From Candidatus Latescibacterota bacterium (GTDB lineage Bacteria; Latescibacterota; UBA2968): DNA of 64,000 nt. The stretch covers positions 1 through 64,000 of the forward strand of contig JAJEHL010000037.1 of NCBI GenBank assembly GCA_022823725.1, written 5' to 3'. Numbering within the stretch: position 1 is the first letter of the stretch; each line of letters starts with the position of its first letter. Below, one piece after another: positions 7,936 to 17,454 of the stretch. The translations under genes were made by a program, and so were the position numbers. The notes under the pieces were generated by a model, which had not been told where the DNA came from, ran no database searches, and was given only the letters and a program-made list of their open reading frames with translations.

Positions 7936-10314
7936 ATGATTGTAATCCTTCTGCTACTGACTGTCCTGTCAATCGGATGCAGTGAGCAAAAAGCACCTTC
8001 TCCGGGCATGCGGATGGATTATGCCACGCATCTCCAGCAGGGAATAGAAAGCATGCGGCGGGCGCAGTACGAAGCGGCTGAAGCCGAGTTCCGCCGATGT
8101 ATTCAAATCGATTCGACGCAAAGTGCAGCCTATCTCCACCTGGGCAAAGTGCTCGCAATCCAAAACCGCCCCGAAGCAATAACCGCATTTGAGCGAGCAG
8201 TAGCCCGCAATCCGGATGAGGTCGAAGCGCGAACATGGCTTGCGCGGCTTTACCGATCACAGCGGGAACCCGCCCGCGCAGCAGCGCAATTTGAAGCAGC
8301 TCTCATAAAACAACCCCTGATGCTGGACGTGCGAAAAGAATACGTCACCTGGCTGCTGGGCGGGGAAACCATCTGGTTTGAAAATCAGAAAATGGGAAGC
8401 AGCGGACAAATCATGCCCCTGAACGATTCCCGCATCTTGCTGGAACGCGCGTTTCACCACGCCGATAAATTATCCGATAACGCCGTAAACGATGCAGAAG
8501 CGCGCTACCTAACTGGCCTCGCCCTTCTGAGAATGGGGGATTACGAAGCGGCAATTGAACGCTTGAAAGTGGCAATACAGATGCAAAAGGACCGCCTGGA
8601 CCTGCGCGTACTGGACCGGCTGGGCGTGGCCTATTACCGCGCGGGACATTATCGAAAATCAGCCGAAATATTCTTAAATTTGCTGCGCGCCCTGCCGGAA
8701 ACAGACGAATGGTTTTTGCGCACCCAGTGGAATTTGAAACAAGCCTATGACAAACTCGGTGGTTATCCCTGGTCCTTGTGGTCCTATTATCGCTTCGACC
8801 AGCGCCCCGAATCTTCAGATACACCCCTGCCCGTGCGCTTTACAGATGTGGCCCGCGACCTGGGCGTAGCCAAATTGGACGGAGCTGGGCCGAGTGCCTG
8901 GGGAGACATCGACGGCGATGGCGACCTGGACCTGCTGGCGCAGGGATGCGACACGTACCTCGCGTTTTACCGCAACGACGGAACGCGATTTGTGGATATC
9001 AGCAATCAGATCGGCTTGAAAGACGTGGATTCGGGATTCTCGGGAAATCTCGTCGATTACGACAACGATGGCGACCTGGACCTCTACATCGCCCGCAGCG
9101 GGTGGTCTGGCCCCGGCCCAAACGCGCTCTACCGCAATGACGGCGGCCAATTTACCGATGTATCCACAGCTTCGGGCACAAACGACGGGGGATCGGGATT
9201 TGTCTCCCTGTGGGGCGATACGGATAACGATGGCGACCTGGATTTATTTATAGCAAATGGCATTGCCGGAGACGGATCCTCAAACGCACACTACCGCAAC
9301 AATGGAAACGGAACATTTATCGAAACCACAGACAAAGCGGGCCTGCGATTTACTCTGGGCACAGTGGGCGCAGCCTTTGGCGATTATGACTTAGATGGCG
9401 ACCTGGACCTCTTTGTAACCGGCTTCGAGACGCCCAATGCGTTGTATCGAAACCGGGGAGACGGCACCTTTATAGATGTCGCGCAAGCCTCCAATGTCGC
9501 CGGAAGCGGCACCCTTCAAGGCTATGTATCATTTTTCTTCGACTACGACAACGACGGCGACCTGGACATCCTGACCACCTGCCTCGCTGGATTCAAAGAG
9601 AGCTTAGAGGGACAACAGGCCGGCTATACCGCGCCCACTGACCCGGCCTATCCAACGCCCAAGCTGTACCGCAACGAGGGCCAGACCGAAGGCTGGCGCT
9701 TCACAGATGTATCCTACGAAGCGGGATTCATCTATGCCCACGGCATAATGGGCGGCAATGTGGGAGACATAGATAACGACGGGTACCTGGACGTGTACTT
9801 CGGGACGGGCGATCCGGACCTGGGACGCCTGGAGCCAAACCGATTTTATCGCAATAACGGGAACGGGACATTCACCGACCTGACCGAACGCGCGGGAATG
9901 GGGCACCTGGGCAAAGGACACGGCATCACATTTGCCGATTACGACGCAGATGGCGACCTCGATGTGTACGCACCGCAAGGCGGATGGTACCACGGAGATC
10001 TATTCGAAAACGCGCTATACCGCAACGAGTCGAAAAATCAGAATCACTGGTTAAAGGTCACACTTCAAGGACGGCAAAGCAACCGTTTTGGCGTGGGAGC
10101 AAAATTGCGCCTGACAGTGGGAAACCGCACCCTGTTCCGAGAGGTGCCCGGAAGTGTCGGATTCGGGTCAACCGATCCCTATGCCATCCATTTTGGACTG
10201 GGAGATGCCGACCGCGCAACGCGACTAAAAGTAATCTGGCCCAGCGGAACTGTGCAGGTCGTAGAAGACCTGCACGCAGGACAAATTGTGAATATTACAG
10301 AACCCGTGCCCTGA
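7936..10314 (+). CDS. TPR + FG-GAP/ASPIC-UnbV (CRTAC1-like) lipoprotein
   Basis: 792 aa from ATG 7936, with lipobox LSIGC. Residues about 25-270 are TPR helices (AAEAEFRRCIQ, AAYLHLGKVLA). Residues about 300-690 contain seven calcium-type motifs of the DxDxDGDxD kind (e.g. GDIDGDGDLD, VDYDNDGDLD, GDTDNDGDLD), expected for a seven-bladed integrin-alpha-like propeller. The final 90 residues, with WLKVTLQG, GVGAKLRLT and WPSGTVQVVEDL, are an ASPIC/UnbV domain. Likely an envelope-anchored adhesion or scaffold protein. Linkage to the ABC pair suggests it is exported by, or assembled with, that system; this is inference. Confidence 0.9.
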   Translation: MIVILLLLTVLSIGCSEQKAPSPGMRMDYATHLQQGIESMRRAQYEAAEAEFRRCIQIDSTQSAAYLHLGKVLAIQNRPEAITAFERAVARNPDEVEARTWLARLYRSQREPARAAAQFEAALIKQPLMLDVRKEYVTWLLGGETIWFENQKMGSSGQIMPLNDSRILLERAFHHADKLSDNAVNDAEARYLTGLALLRMGDYEAAIERLKVAIQMQKDRLDLRVLDRLGVAYYRAGHYRKSAEIFLNLLRALPETDEWFLRTQWNLKQAYDKLGGYPWSLWSYYRFDQRPESSDTPLPVRFTDVARDLGVAKLDGAGPSAWGDIDGDGDLDLLAQGCDTYLAFYRNDGTRFVDISNQIGLKDVDSGFSGNLVDYDNDGDLDLYIARSGWSGPGPNALYRNDGGQFTDVSTASGTNDGGSGFVSLWGDTDNDGDLDLFIANGIAGDGSSNAHYRNNGNGTFIETTDKAGLRFTLGTVGAAFGDYDLDGDLDLFVTGFETPNALYRNRGDGTFIDVAQASNVAGSGTLQGYVSFFFDYDNDGDLDILTTCLAGFKESLEGQQAGYTAPTDPAYPTPKLYRNEGQTEGWRFTDVSYEAGFIYAHGIMGGNVGDIDNDGYLDVYFGTGDPDLGRLEPNRFYRNNGNGTFTDLTERAGMGHLGKGHGITFADYDADGDLDVYAPQGGWYHGDLFENALYRNESKNQNHWLKVTLQGRQSNRFGVGAKLRLTVGNRTLFREVPGSVGFGSTDPYAIHFGLGDADRATRLKVIWPSGTVQVVEDLHAGQIVNITEPVP

Positions 10315-10328
10315 GAGATATGGTAAGC

Positions 10329-11942
10329 CTATTCCTCAATGACCAGAACCTGATTCGGAGACAGATTGCTCAGAGTTTGGGCGCGTCCAGAGGGCCACCA
10401 GATATCCAGACGGTCAATCTGTTCGGCATCGCCCAGACCGAAATGGAGACGCGGATCTCCCGAAGACAGATACCCGGATTGACTTCGCACCTCTCGCGAT
10501 TGGGTACGTCCACCCGCAGTAAGGCTGACGCGAGCACCAATCGCACTGCGATTCGCGCCCTTTAGCTCAATAATAAGCCATCGATGGGCTGGCGTATCAT
10601 TCCTGTAGAGATGTGGACGGGCATCGGCGACGAGCACAATAAGATCCAGATCACCATCGGCATCTATATCGCCCAGCGCCGAACCCCGGCTGACAGCGGG
10701 CGATATGAAACCCGCCGATTCAGAAACGTCCTCAAAAACACCTGCGGTATTGCGGAAAAACTGATCGGTCTGAGCGTAGGACTCGGCAGAAGAAAAATCC
10801 GAGACATTGGGAAAAATATGACCATTGGCGACAAAAAGATCCAGGTCGCCATCGCTATCCGCATCAAAGAAATGTGTGCCAAAGCCCAGAGGAAGAGTAC
10901 TCGGTCCCGTCAGCCCCAGACGAGCACTGGCCTCGGCAAAAACACCCTGTTCTGCCTGGTGATAAAAAGCATTTGACTCATAGGAAAAATTGGTAATAAT
11001 GAGATCAGTACGCCCATCGCCATTCACATCGCCAGCATCCACGCCCATGCCAGCCTGTGGACGACCCGAAGCACTTGTGCTCACACCCGCTTTGTGGCCG
11101 ACTTCAGTAAAGCGGTCGCCATCGTTTCGATAGAGAAAATTGGGCGTCGTATCATTGGCGATATAGAGATCGGTATCGCCATCCAGATCGTAATCCAGCG
11201 TGAGCACGCCCAGACCCTTGCCCCGGGGATCGGCGATTCCTGCCCGCTGAGAAATATCTTCAAATGTGCCGTCGCCATTATTCAGGTACAACAAATCGGG
11301 AGCACCCCGAAACCGGTACGGCGCACAATAAGTACGCACACCACTGCGTTCACACATCGGCTCGCGGGCGGGATCGTACGCGAGATAGCGCACCACATAG
11401 AGATCCAGATCGCCGTCGGCCTCAAAATCGAAAAAAGTCGCCCCCGCGCTCCATCCGCCTGCGGTCACATTCGCCTGCCGGGAAGCGTCTTTGAAAGTGG
11501 CATCGCCATTATTCACATACAGAATATTTTCGGGATAGCCGGTAACGTAGAGATCCAGATCGCCGTCATTGTCCACGTCGCCCACGGTGCAGCCCATGCC
11601 GTAGCCCCGCCCGGGCGTACCCGAAGATTCGGTGATATCGGTAAAGCGAATTGTGCTATCTGAGTCATTGCGATACAGTGCATTGCTACCCTGGACTGGC
11701 TGCCCGGGCAGATTGGCACCATTGACCAGATAGAGATCCAGATCGCCATCGCCATCCGCGTCGAAAAGCGCACAGCCAGAACCCATCGTCTCGATATAGT
11801 GCCATCCGCCCCTGGCTCCAGTACTGTGGACAAAATGAATGCCCGCCTTCTCTGCCATTTCAGTAAAACGGATGGCATCGGCGGCAACTAAATGGGGCGC
11901 GCAAAACAGAATCAGGAACAACGCGACGCGAATCATGGTCAT
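10329..11942 (-). CDS. FG-GAP/ASPIC-UnbV (CRTAC1-like) secreted protein
   Basis: 537 aa with a cleavable signal peptide (ends near LVAADA). Seven DxDxDGDxD-type motifs (FDADGDGDLD, GDVDNDGDLD, FDFEADGDLD, LDYDLDGDTD, GDVNGDGRTD, FDADSDGDLD, GDIDADGDLD) predict a seven-bladed propeller. The C-terminus, with WLIIELKG, IGARVSLTAGG and WWPSGRAQTLSNL, is the UnbV domain. It lacks the TPR part of its neighbour at 7936, but the gene just upstream on the same strand (overlap ATGA) is a TPR protein, so the same domain pair exists here as two proteins. Converges with the 7936 gene with 14 nt between stops. Confidence 0.9.
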   Translation of the reverse strand: MTMIRVALFLILFCAPHLVAADAIRFTEMAEKAGIHFVHSTGARGGWHYIETMGSGCALFDADGDGDLDLYLVNGANLPGQPVQGSNALYRNDSDSTIRFTDITESSGTPGRGYGMGCTVGDVDNDGDLDLYVTGYPENILYVNNGDATFKDASRQANVTAGGWSAGATFFDFEADGDLDLYVVRYLAYDPAREPMCERSGVRTYCAPYRFRGAPDLLYLNNGDGTFEDISQRAGIADPRGKGLGVLTLDYDLDGDTDLYIANDTTPNFLYRNDGDRFTEVGHKAGVSTSASGRPQAGMGVDAGDVNGDGRTDLIITNFSYESNAFYHQAEQGVFAEASARLGLTGPSTLPLGFGTHFFDADSDGDLDLFVANGHIFPNVSDFSSAESYAQTDQFFRNTAGVFEDVSESAGFISPAVSRGSALGDIDADGDLDLIVLVADARPHLYRNDTPAHRWLIIELKGANRSAIGARVSLTAGGRTQSREVRSQSGYLSSGDPRLHFGLGDAEQIDRLDIWWPSGRAQTLSNLSPNQVLVIEE

Positions 11943-13957
11943 TGTCCCTCTTCCATGCGGCGAATAAAATCTCGGATGAGATTTGCATCGGGATGATCCG
12001 GACGAAGCCTGAGAACCTTCCGAAAAGCGGGCAGCGCATCTTCAGGACGATTCGCCCGCAGGCAGGCCAGGCCCAGGGTGTACTGAATATCGGCATTTTC
12101 GGGACTGAGACTGGCAGCTTTGCGATAGGTATCAATCGCTTCGCCCAAAAGCCCGGCATCCTCAAAAGCGCGGGCGCGGTTCAGATAAGTACTGACCTCC
12201 TCAGGCTGTTTCTGCAACCGCGCGATTTCGCGGGCGATAGCCAAGGAATCGGGGTGTCCGGGACTGAGTCGAAGACCCGTTTTGAGAGCAGATGTAGCCG
12301 CGGTTTTTTTTCCGGTATGCAAATAGACCATACCCAGACCGAGATGGGCTTCTCCATCGTCGCGTTTGAGATCAATGGCTTTTCGGAAAGCCTGAATCGC
12401 ATCCGGATACTGTTTCAAATAAGCCAGAGCCTCGCCCAGATACCGGTGGGCATCGGCATTTTTGGGCGTCAGACGCACAGCCTCTCGAATAGCTGAAAGG
12501 CCCTGCTCATAGCGTCCCATATCCAGTTGCAGACTACCTAGGGATAAATGAATATCTGCCAGATGGGGATTGAGACGGAGCGCTTCTCGAAAAGCATTTT
12601 CCGCCTCTTCAAAACGCCCGGCATTTCGATAGGCAATACCCATATTGTGATAGATGAGTGGATCTTGCGGATAGATCCGGCGGGCAGTGTGCAGGGTGCG
12701 AATAGCCTCCTCAAAACGCCCGGCCTCGGTATGGGCAATACCCAGATTAAAATGCAAATCGGCATAATCGGGATTGAATTGGGCGGCCTGTTTGAAGGCA
12801 GCGACAGCTTCATCATAGCGCATCAGCGCCTCATAAGCGCGCCCCAGATTAAAATGGGCATCGGCGTGCTCTGGATTGTGCGAGACGGCTCGCTCTAAAA
12901 CATCAACCGCCTGATCGCGATACCCCATCTCGATATAGACAACGCCCAGATTGTAGTGTGCATCGGCATTTTCGGGAGACAGGCGAATCGCCTCTTTCAG
13001 TGCGTCTTCTGCGCGGGTGAGGGATTGCGTATTGGCCAGCGCAATGCCCAGCGTCAGATAGGCAACCGCAAAATCTGGCTTGAGACGAACTGCCGTCTGC
13101 AAAGGCGCAATAGCAGCCTCGTGATCGCCCTGAAGATGGTGTAGAATACCCAGATTGTAGTGGGTAATGGGATCATCCGGCTTGAGGCGGATCGCGTCCC
13201 CAAACGCGACAGCAGCGCGATCGGTCTGCCCCAAACTGGCATAGGTCACGCCCAGATTATAGCGAGTCAGTGGATCATCCGGCTTGAGACGAACCGCCAT
13301 CTGCAAGGCACCGAGCGCCTCTTTGAACCGGCGTTGCGCGACAAAAAGCAAACCCAGGTGGCTGTGGGCATCGGCATAATCGGCATCCTCGGCAAGGGCG
13401 CGGTCGAGGTGATCGCGCACAATATCCGGATCCTCGGCATTGCCAGTCAGGATTGTCCGGGCGCGCACCCAATGGGCATAAGCCCGAACAGATCGGGTGG
13501 GACTGCGAAGAATCGCCTTCCATTCGATATCGGTAGCACTGAGATCAACACCGTCCAGGAAGCGGTGTATCACACTGTCCTGCAGGGCAAACAGAGACTC
13601 GAGAGGACCTACCACCTCTCCCAATTCCAGAATATCATCGGTATCAACCCGCAAAGCGCGGGCGGAAATCTGGAGATGGTCTTTCTCCAACCGACATGTG
13701 CCGTACAGAACCAGTGTTGCTCCCGCCGACTGGCCAATTTGTGCAGACGTCTGATATTTAGACAGAGCGGCATTCAGCCGATCGGAATCGACCATTTGCA
13801 GTGCCGACACGCGGCGGAGCTTATCCGATAAACTCCAGGCCATACCCTCTGAGAGCCAATCGGTATTTGCCTCTTCAAAAGGCAAAACCGCGACCACCGG
13901 GCGACTGTGAGCCGACAGGGGTACCAGCAGGATAAAGAACCAAACAATAACGCGCAT
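11939..13957 (-). CDS. Periplasmic TPR protein with N-terminal FlgO/TolB-like domain
   Basis: 672 aa. A signal peptide (ends at SAHS) precedes a domain (VVAVLPFEEAN, SDKLRRVSALQMVDSDRL, ATLVLYGTCRL) resembling the CsgG/FlgO/TolB-N fold often found ahead of TPRs. From about residue 155 to 660 there are roughly 14 consecutive TPRs with the consensus NADAHYNLGVVYIEMGYRDQA. The stop overlaps the start of the FG-GAP/UnbV gene by 4 nt, implying coupled synthesis. Probably a scaffold that holds the UnbV protein or its substrates. No enzymatic motif seen. Confidence 0.85.
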   Translation of the reverse strand: MRVIVWFFILLVPLSAHSRPVVAVLPFEEANTDWLSEGMAWSLSDKLRRVSALQMVDSDRLNAALSKYQTSAQIGQSAGATLVLYGTCRLEKDHLQISARALRVDTDDILELGEVVGPLESLFALQDSVIHRFLDGVDLSATDIEWKAILRSPTRSVRAYAHWVRARTILTGNAEDPDIVRDHLDRALAEDADYADAHSHLGLLFVAQRRFKEALGALQMAVRLKPDDPLTRYNLGVTYASLGQTDRAAVAFGDAIRLKPDDPITHYNLGILHHLQGDHEAAIAPLQTAVRLKPDFAVAYLTLGIALANTQSLTRAEDALKEAIRLSPENADAHYNLGVVYIEMGYRDQAVDVLERAVSHNPEHADAHFNLGRAYEALMRYDEAVAAFKQAAQFNPDYADLHFNLGIAHTEAGRFEEAIRTLHTARRIYPQDPLIYHNMGIAYRNAGRFEEAENAFREALRLNPHLADIHLSLGSLQLDMGRYEQGLSAIREAVRLTPKNADAHRYLGEALAYLKQYPDAIQAFRKAIDLKRDDGEAHLGLGMVYLHTGKKTAATSALKTGLRLSPGHPDSLAIAREIARLQKQPEEVSTYLNRARAFEDAGLLGEAIDTYRKAASLSPENADIQYTLGLACLRANRPEDALPAFRKVLRLRPDHPDANLIRDFIRRMEEGQ

Positions 13958-14144
13958 AAAAAGCTCCTGAACAGTTCAATTCACAATCTAAGGCGTGTAT
14001 GCAAAAAATGCAATTGCCTACTTTACCTGAAGAGATCGTTTGCCAATCAGCCACCACCCGGAAAAAACAGCGATTCTATTTTGGTTTTTTGTTATACTCT
14101 ATAAATACCTTGCGGAGAATCACATCTCTTGTGAACACAGCACA
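13958..14144. promoter_or_regulatory. Divergent intergenic region with AT-rich promoter-like tract
   Basis: This 187-bp gap separates the divergent TPR gene (minus) and GWxTD gene (plus). It is clearly AT-richer than the flanks. A TATACT at 14092-14097 and a TATAAAT at 14100-14106 could be -10 elements for the plus-strand operon, but no convincing -35 is paired with them. A strong AGGAGCTTTTT-type ribosome site serves the minus gene. Confidence 0.35.
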
Positions 14145-16562
14145 ATGAAAAATTATCACTTCTATATTGCAATAGGCCTTTTTCTCGGATTATGCGGAGC
14201 CGGAACGGTACCTGCCCAGGACGCCGAATCGATCTACGCCCGGGCACTGCAAGTCTCGCACAAAGACAGTGTAAAACAGGCCGTCAAAGACCTGGAAAAG
14301 ATCGCCGGGCAACAACCCCAGCCCGCGCGGGTGTTGACCATGATCGGACAACTTCACCTCCAGTCTAAACAGGCCGACGACGCTATCAAAGCATTTCGCA
14401 AAGCAGTACAGGCCGATTCGGGATGGGTGGAAGCACACCTGGGCTTAGGGCTGGCCTACCTGGATTTGAAAAACGACTGGCGGGGTGCCCGCTCTCATTT
14501 ACAGAGAGCCGTAACACTGGATTCGACCCAGGCAAAAATGTACTACCATCTCGCCCGCCTCTACCGAATATCGGAAACCGGAAATGCCATAAAAGCGGCG
14601 GGACGGGCGATCCAGATCGATCCCGAATACGCGCCGGGATATTTGCTACTGGGTCAACTCTACCAGGACGACAAATTGGATCAGGTGGCAATTCATTATT
14701 ACGACCAGTACCTCAAGCGCCAGCCCAAAGATCAGGAAGCGGCCTACCTGTTTATCCGCAGCCTGGCCGAATCGGGCAAAAAGGCAGAAGCCGAACGCCT
14801 GCTGGGCAGGCTGGAAGACCCTCGAGGCTATGCGATTCTGGGACAAATACTCATGGAGCGGGGCAATTTCGAAGACGCGCTCATCGCTTTTGAAGAATAT
14901 ATCTCCACACTATCTGAAGAGGAGGGAGCATTCTACTGGGATATATCGATTGTAGCTACGCCCAGAGATGCGGAGGCCTATCGACAAACCCCACCAGAGC
15001 GGCGGCGCGATTTCCTGAGGCGATTCTGGCTGAGAAAAGACCCCTTGAAAGCCAGTGGCGGACTGATGCGCTGGTGCGAACATTATCGGCGGGTACTCTA
15101 TGCGCGGGAAAACTATGGACAAAAGCAGTTCCCCTATGATCGGCGCGGAGAAGTCTATATCCGCTATGGAGAACCAGACCACCGCTCGACTTCCCGCTCA
15201 TTGAACCACAACGTACCCCAATCAGTGGAAATCATCCAGACGGAACTCGCCCGCAGGCTCTACGGTCCCGATGGTGTACACCACACGTTTCTGGGGCCTG
15301 TATATCCGGTGCGAACAGAGCGATTTATCAACATCATCGACGCAGACAATCCCGAACTGGACGACCTGCCCCGCATGCCCTTTGAAGGCTCCATGCAGGC
15401 TCGTGCGGGCATGGCGGCTGAAGACACGCTGGGATTTTACGGGTACAAACCCGTGACAACGGGCATTGCCGGGATGACCGTGAAATGGGAAGTGTGGTTT
15501 TACACCCGCATCGGCGGAGGTATCGAAGTGGTATTTACCGACGAATTTACCTCCGGGCGTTACGACTACGCACCGCCACCGGTTTTGACTACAGAAGACC
15601 GGGACCGACTGGAACGTTTTGGACACGACCAGACACTGCGGATATCGCGGCTATTCTCGGAATATTCACCGGCCACCTTTATGCCCCGCATCACCCGGGA
15701 TATACCCGAGATCTATAACATCAGTTATTACGAACCGCTGGATTTTCATTTTGATACAGTGGATTTCAAGGGAACAGACAAAGACACGGAGATTCGCGTG
15801 CTGATGGGAGTGCCCACCCGCAACCTCTATGTGCAGGATGCCAGCGATACGGCGCATGTGCAGCGACGGGTAGCCCTGATCAACGAGCGCTCTGGACAGG
15901 TCTATCGCGTACAGGGCGATGTCGAAGTCATGGCACCGCGGAGCAGCAGATCCGTACTGGTGGAAGAATTTCCAATAAACGTGCCGCCGGGCGATTACAT
16001 GCTCGCCGTTCAGGTCTGGCGCCCAGAAGTGGATTTGATGGGCGTTTATCAAATGGCTGTACCGGTGGTTTCATACAACCGGGATACACTGATGGTCAGC
16101 GGCATTCAAGTAGCCCGTGCAGTGGCTCAAGTAGATTCGGGAACTACGGGTCAGTTTGTGAGATCTGGCTTTCGGATAGATCCCTCGCCGGGTCGGATAT
16201 TTTACCAGGGGACATCGTTTTTTATTTATTTTGAAATCTACAATTTGTTGCGCGATTCATTTGGACAGACGCGCTACGAAGTCGCCTATACGGTGCGAGA
16301 CGCCAATCACACGCCGCTGCTGATTCGCGCGCTATCCGGACTGGGCCGAATGCTATCGGGCGGTAGCAGAGAGGAAGTGACGATTCGGTACGAACAGACG
16401 GGCACGCAAACAAAAAGCGAGAATTTTGTAGAACTGGATTTGGGAGATATCGCACCCGGTCAACACGAAGTAGTCGTCGCTGTAAAAGATCTAAACCGCG
16501 ATATTGAAGTGTTCAAAACAGCCCGTTTTTACGTGGTAGAAGCAAAGGCCCAAAGCGAATGA
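14145..16562 (+). CDS. GWxTD-domain protein with N-terminal TPRs
   Basis: 805 aa from ATG 14145, which gives a clean signal peptide ending TVPAQ; a longer reading from 14040 would put 35 unrelated residues ahead of it. TPR helices span about 25-260. Then comes the GWxTD signature region (ERRRDFLRRFWLRKDPL, then RRGEVYIRYGEPDHR) at about 285-370, followed by a beta-rich C-terminal part. The GWxTD family is found mostly in Acidobacteriota/FCB-type genomes and has no established biochemical role. No clear Shine-Dalgarno precedes the start. It overlaps the UbiA gene by ATGA. Confidence 0.85.
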   Translation: MKNYHFYIAIGLFLGLCGAGTVPAQDAESIYARALQVSHKDSVKQAVKDLEKIAGQQPQPARVLTMIGQLHLQSKQADDAIKAFRKAVQADSGWVEAHLGLGLAYLDLKNDWRGARSHLQRAVTLDSTQAKMYYHLARLYRISETGNAIKAAGRAIQIDPEYAPGYLLLGQLYQDDKLDQVAIHYYDQYLKRQPKDQEAAYLFIRSLAESGKKAEAERLLGRLEDPRGYAILGQILMERGNFEDALIAFEEYISTLSEEEGAFYWDISIVATPRDAEAYRQTPPERRRDFLRRFWLRKDPLKASGGLMRWCEHYRRVLYARENYGQKQFPYDRRGEVYIRYGEPDHRSTSRSLNHNVPQSVEIIQTELARRLYGPDGVHHTFLGPVYPVRTERFINIIDADNPELDDLPRMPFEGSMQARAGMAAEDTLGFYGYKPVTTGIAGMTVKWEVWFYTRIGGGIEVVFTDEFTSGRYDYAPPPVLTTEDRDRLERFGHDQTLRISRLFSEYSPATFMPRITRDIPEIYNISYYEPLDFHFDTVDFKGTDKDTEIRVLMGVPTRNLYVQDASDTAHVQRRVALINERSGQVYRVQGDVEVMAPRSSRSVLVEEFPINVPPGDYMLAVQVWRPEVDLMGVYQMAVPVVSYNRDTLMVSGIQVARAVAQVDSGTTGQFVRSGFRIDPSPGRIFYQGTSFFIYFEIYNLLRDSFGQTRYEVAYTVRDANHTPLLIRALSGLGRMLSGGSREEVTIRYEQTGTQTKSENFVELDLGDIAPGQHEVVVAVKDLNRDIEVFKTARFYVVEAKAQSE

Positions 16563-17440
16563 GCAATTCTATAGAACAAAATGGCTTCCGCGCCTTTGTG
16601 GTACTCGCGCGACCATTCACGCTACTGGCACCTGCCGTGGGCTTTCTCGCGGGATCGGCAATGGCTACCGGCGGCGGAATTCCAACAGCAGGCCTGGTAG
16701 GTACGCTGGCTGTTACAATCCTGAATGCGGGATCGAACATCATCAACCAGTGTTGCGATCTGGAAATTGATCGGATCAACAAACCCACCCGTCCTTTGCC
16801 CCTGGGAAGCGTATCCATGCGGGGAGCAGCACTGCTGGGAACCGCTTGCTATATTATCGCCCTGGGTCTCGCCTATCTGGTGCATCCCCGGCTGTTGGGC
16901 ATCTTCGCGGTGGGCGCACTGCTCACACTGGCCTATTCAGCACCGCCCTTGCGACTAAAACGGCACGCACTCTCTTCAAGCCTGGCACTGGGATTTGGAC
17001 GGGGGTGTTTGCTGCCAGTGGGGGGATGGGCGGCTGTGGAACCTATATGGCACTCGGCACCCTGGTTTGTGGGCTTGATATTCGGCCTCTATGTGTTTGG
17101 CGCCAGCAACACCAAAGATTTCGCAGATGTGAAAGGAGACCGCGCCTTCGGCATGAAGACCCTACCCGTGCTATTGGGACCTCGACGAGCAGCGTGGATG
17201 ATACTGCCTTTTCTGGTATTGCCCTTTGCGCTGATTCCCCTTGGCGCAATGTGGGAATGGGTGCCATTGAGCGCGCAGTGGCTTGGCTTTCTGGCACTTT
17301 GGGGAGGGTATGTCGGCTGGTTGATGTTAAAACGTCCCGAAGCGTTGACATTTGAATCCAATCACATTTCGTGGAAACACATGTATTTGCTATTAATGGC
17401 GGGACATGTGGGGTTTGTGTGTGTGTTTGCAATCGGATAA
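16559..17440 (+). CDS. UbiA-family prenyltransferase
   Basis: 293 aa with about nine TM helices. Both Mg-diphosphate motifs are intact: NQCCDLEID at N63/D67/D71 followed by INKPTRPLP, and NTKDFADVKGDRAFGMKTLP near residues 182-201. These enzymes transfer a prenyl chain to an aromatic or sugar acceptor in the membrane (quinone, haem O, chlorophyll, DPPR arabinose-type pathways). The acceptor cannot be read from the sequence. Coupled to the GWxTD gene and followed by a desaturase, so lipid or quinone tailoring is plausible. Confidence 0.88.
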   Translation: MSNSIEQNGFRAFVVLARPFTLLAPAVGFLAGSAMATGGGIPTAGLVGTLAVTILNAGSNIINQCCDLEIDRINKPTRPLPLGSVSMRGAALLGTACYIIALGLAYLVHPRLLGIFAVGALLTLAYSAPPLRLKRHALSSSLALGFGRGCLLPVGGWAAVEPIWHSAPWFVGLIFGLYVFGASNTKDFADVKGDRAFGMKTLPVLLGPRRAAWMILPFLVLPFALIPLGAMWEWVPLSAQWLGFLALWGGYVGWLMLKRPEALTFESNHISWKHMYLLLMAGHVGFVCVFAIG

Positions 17441-17454
17441 CGCGGAGGTTTGCA

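Noticed and set aside
11094-11663. Plus-strand open frame with repeated EIQIAV segments
   Set aside because: Complement of the FG-GAP calcium motifs; periodicity comes from the real minus-strand gene.
14040-14144. Upstream start for the GWxTD protein
   Set aside because: It would place 35 non-conserved residues before a clear signal peptide.
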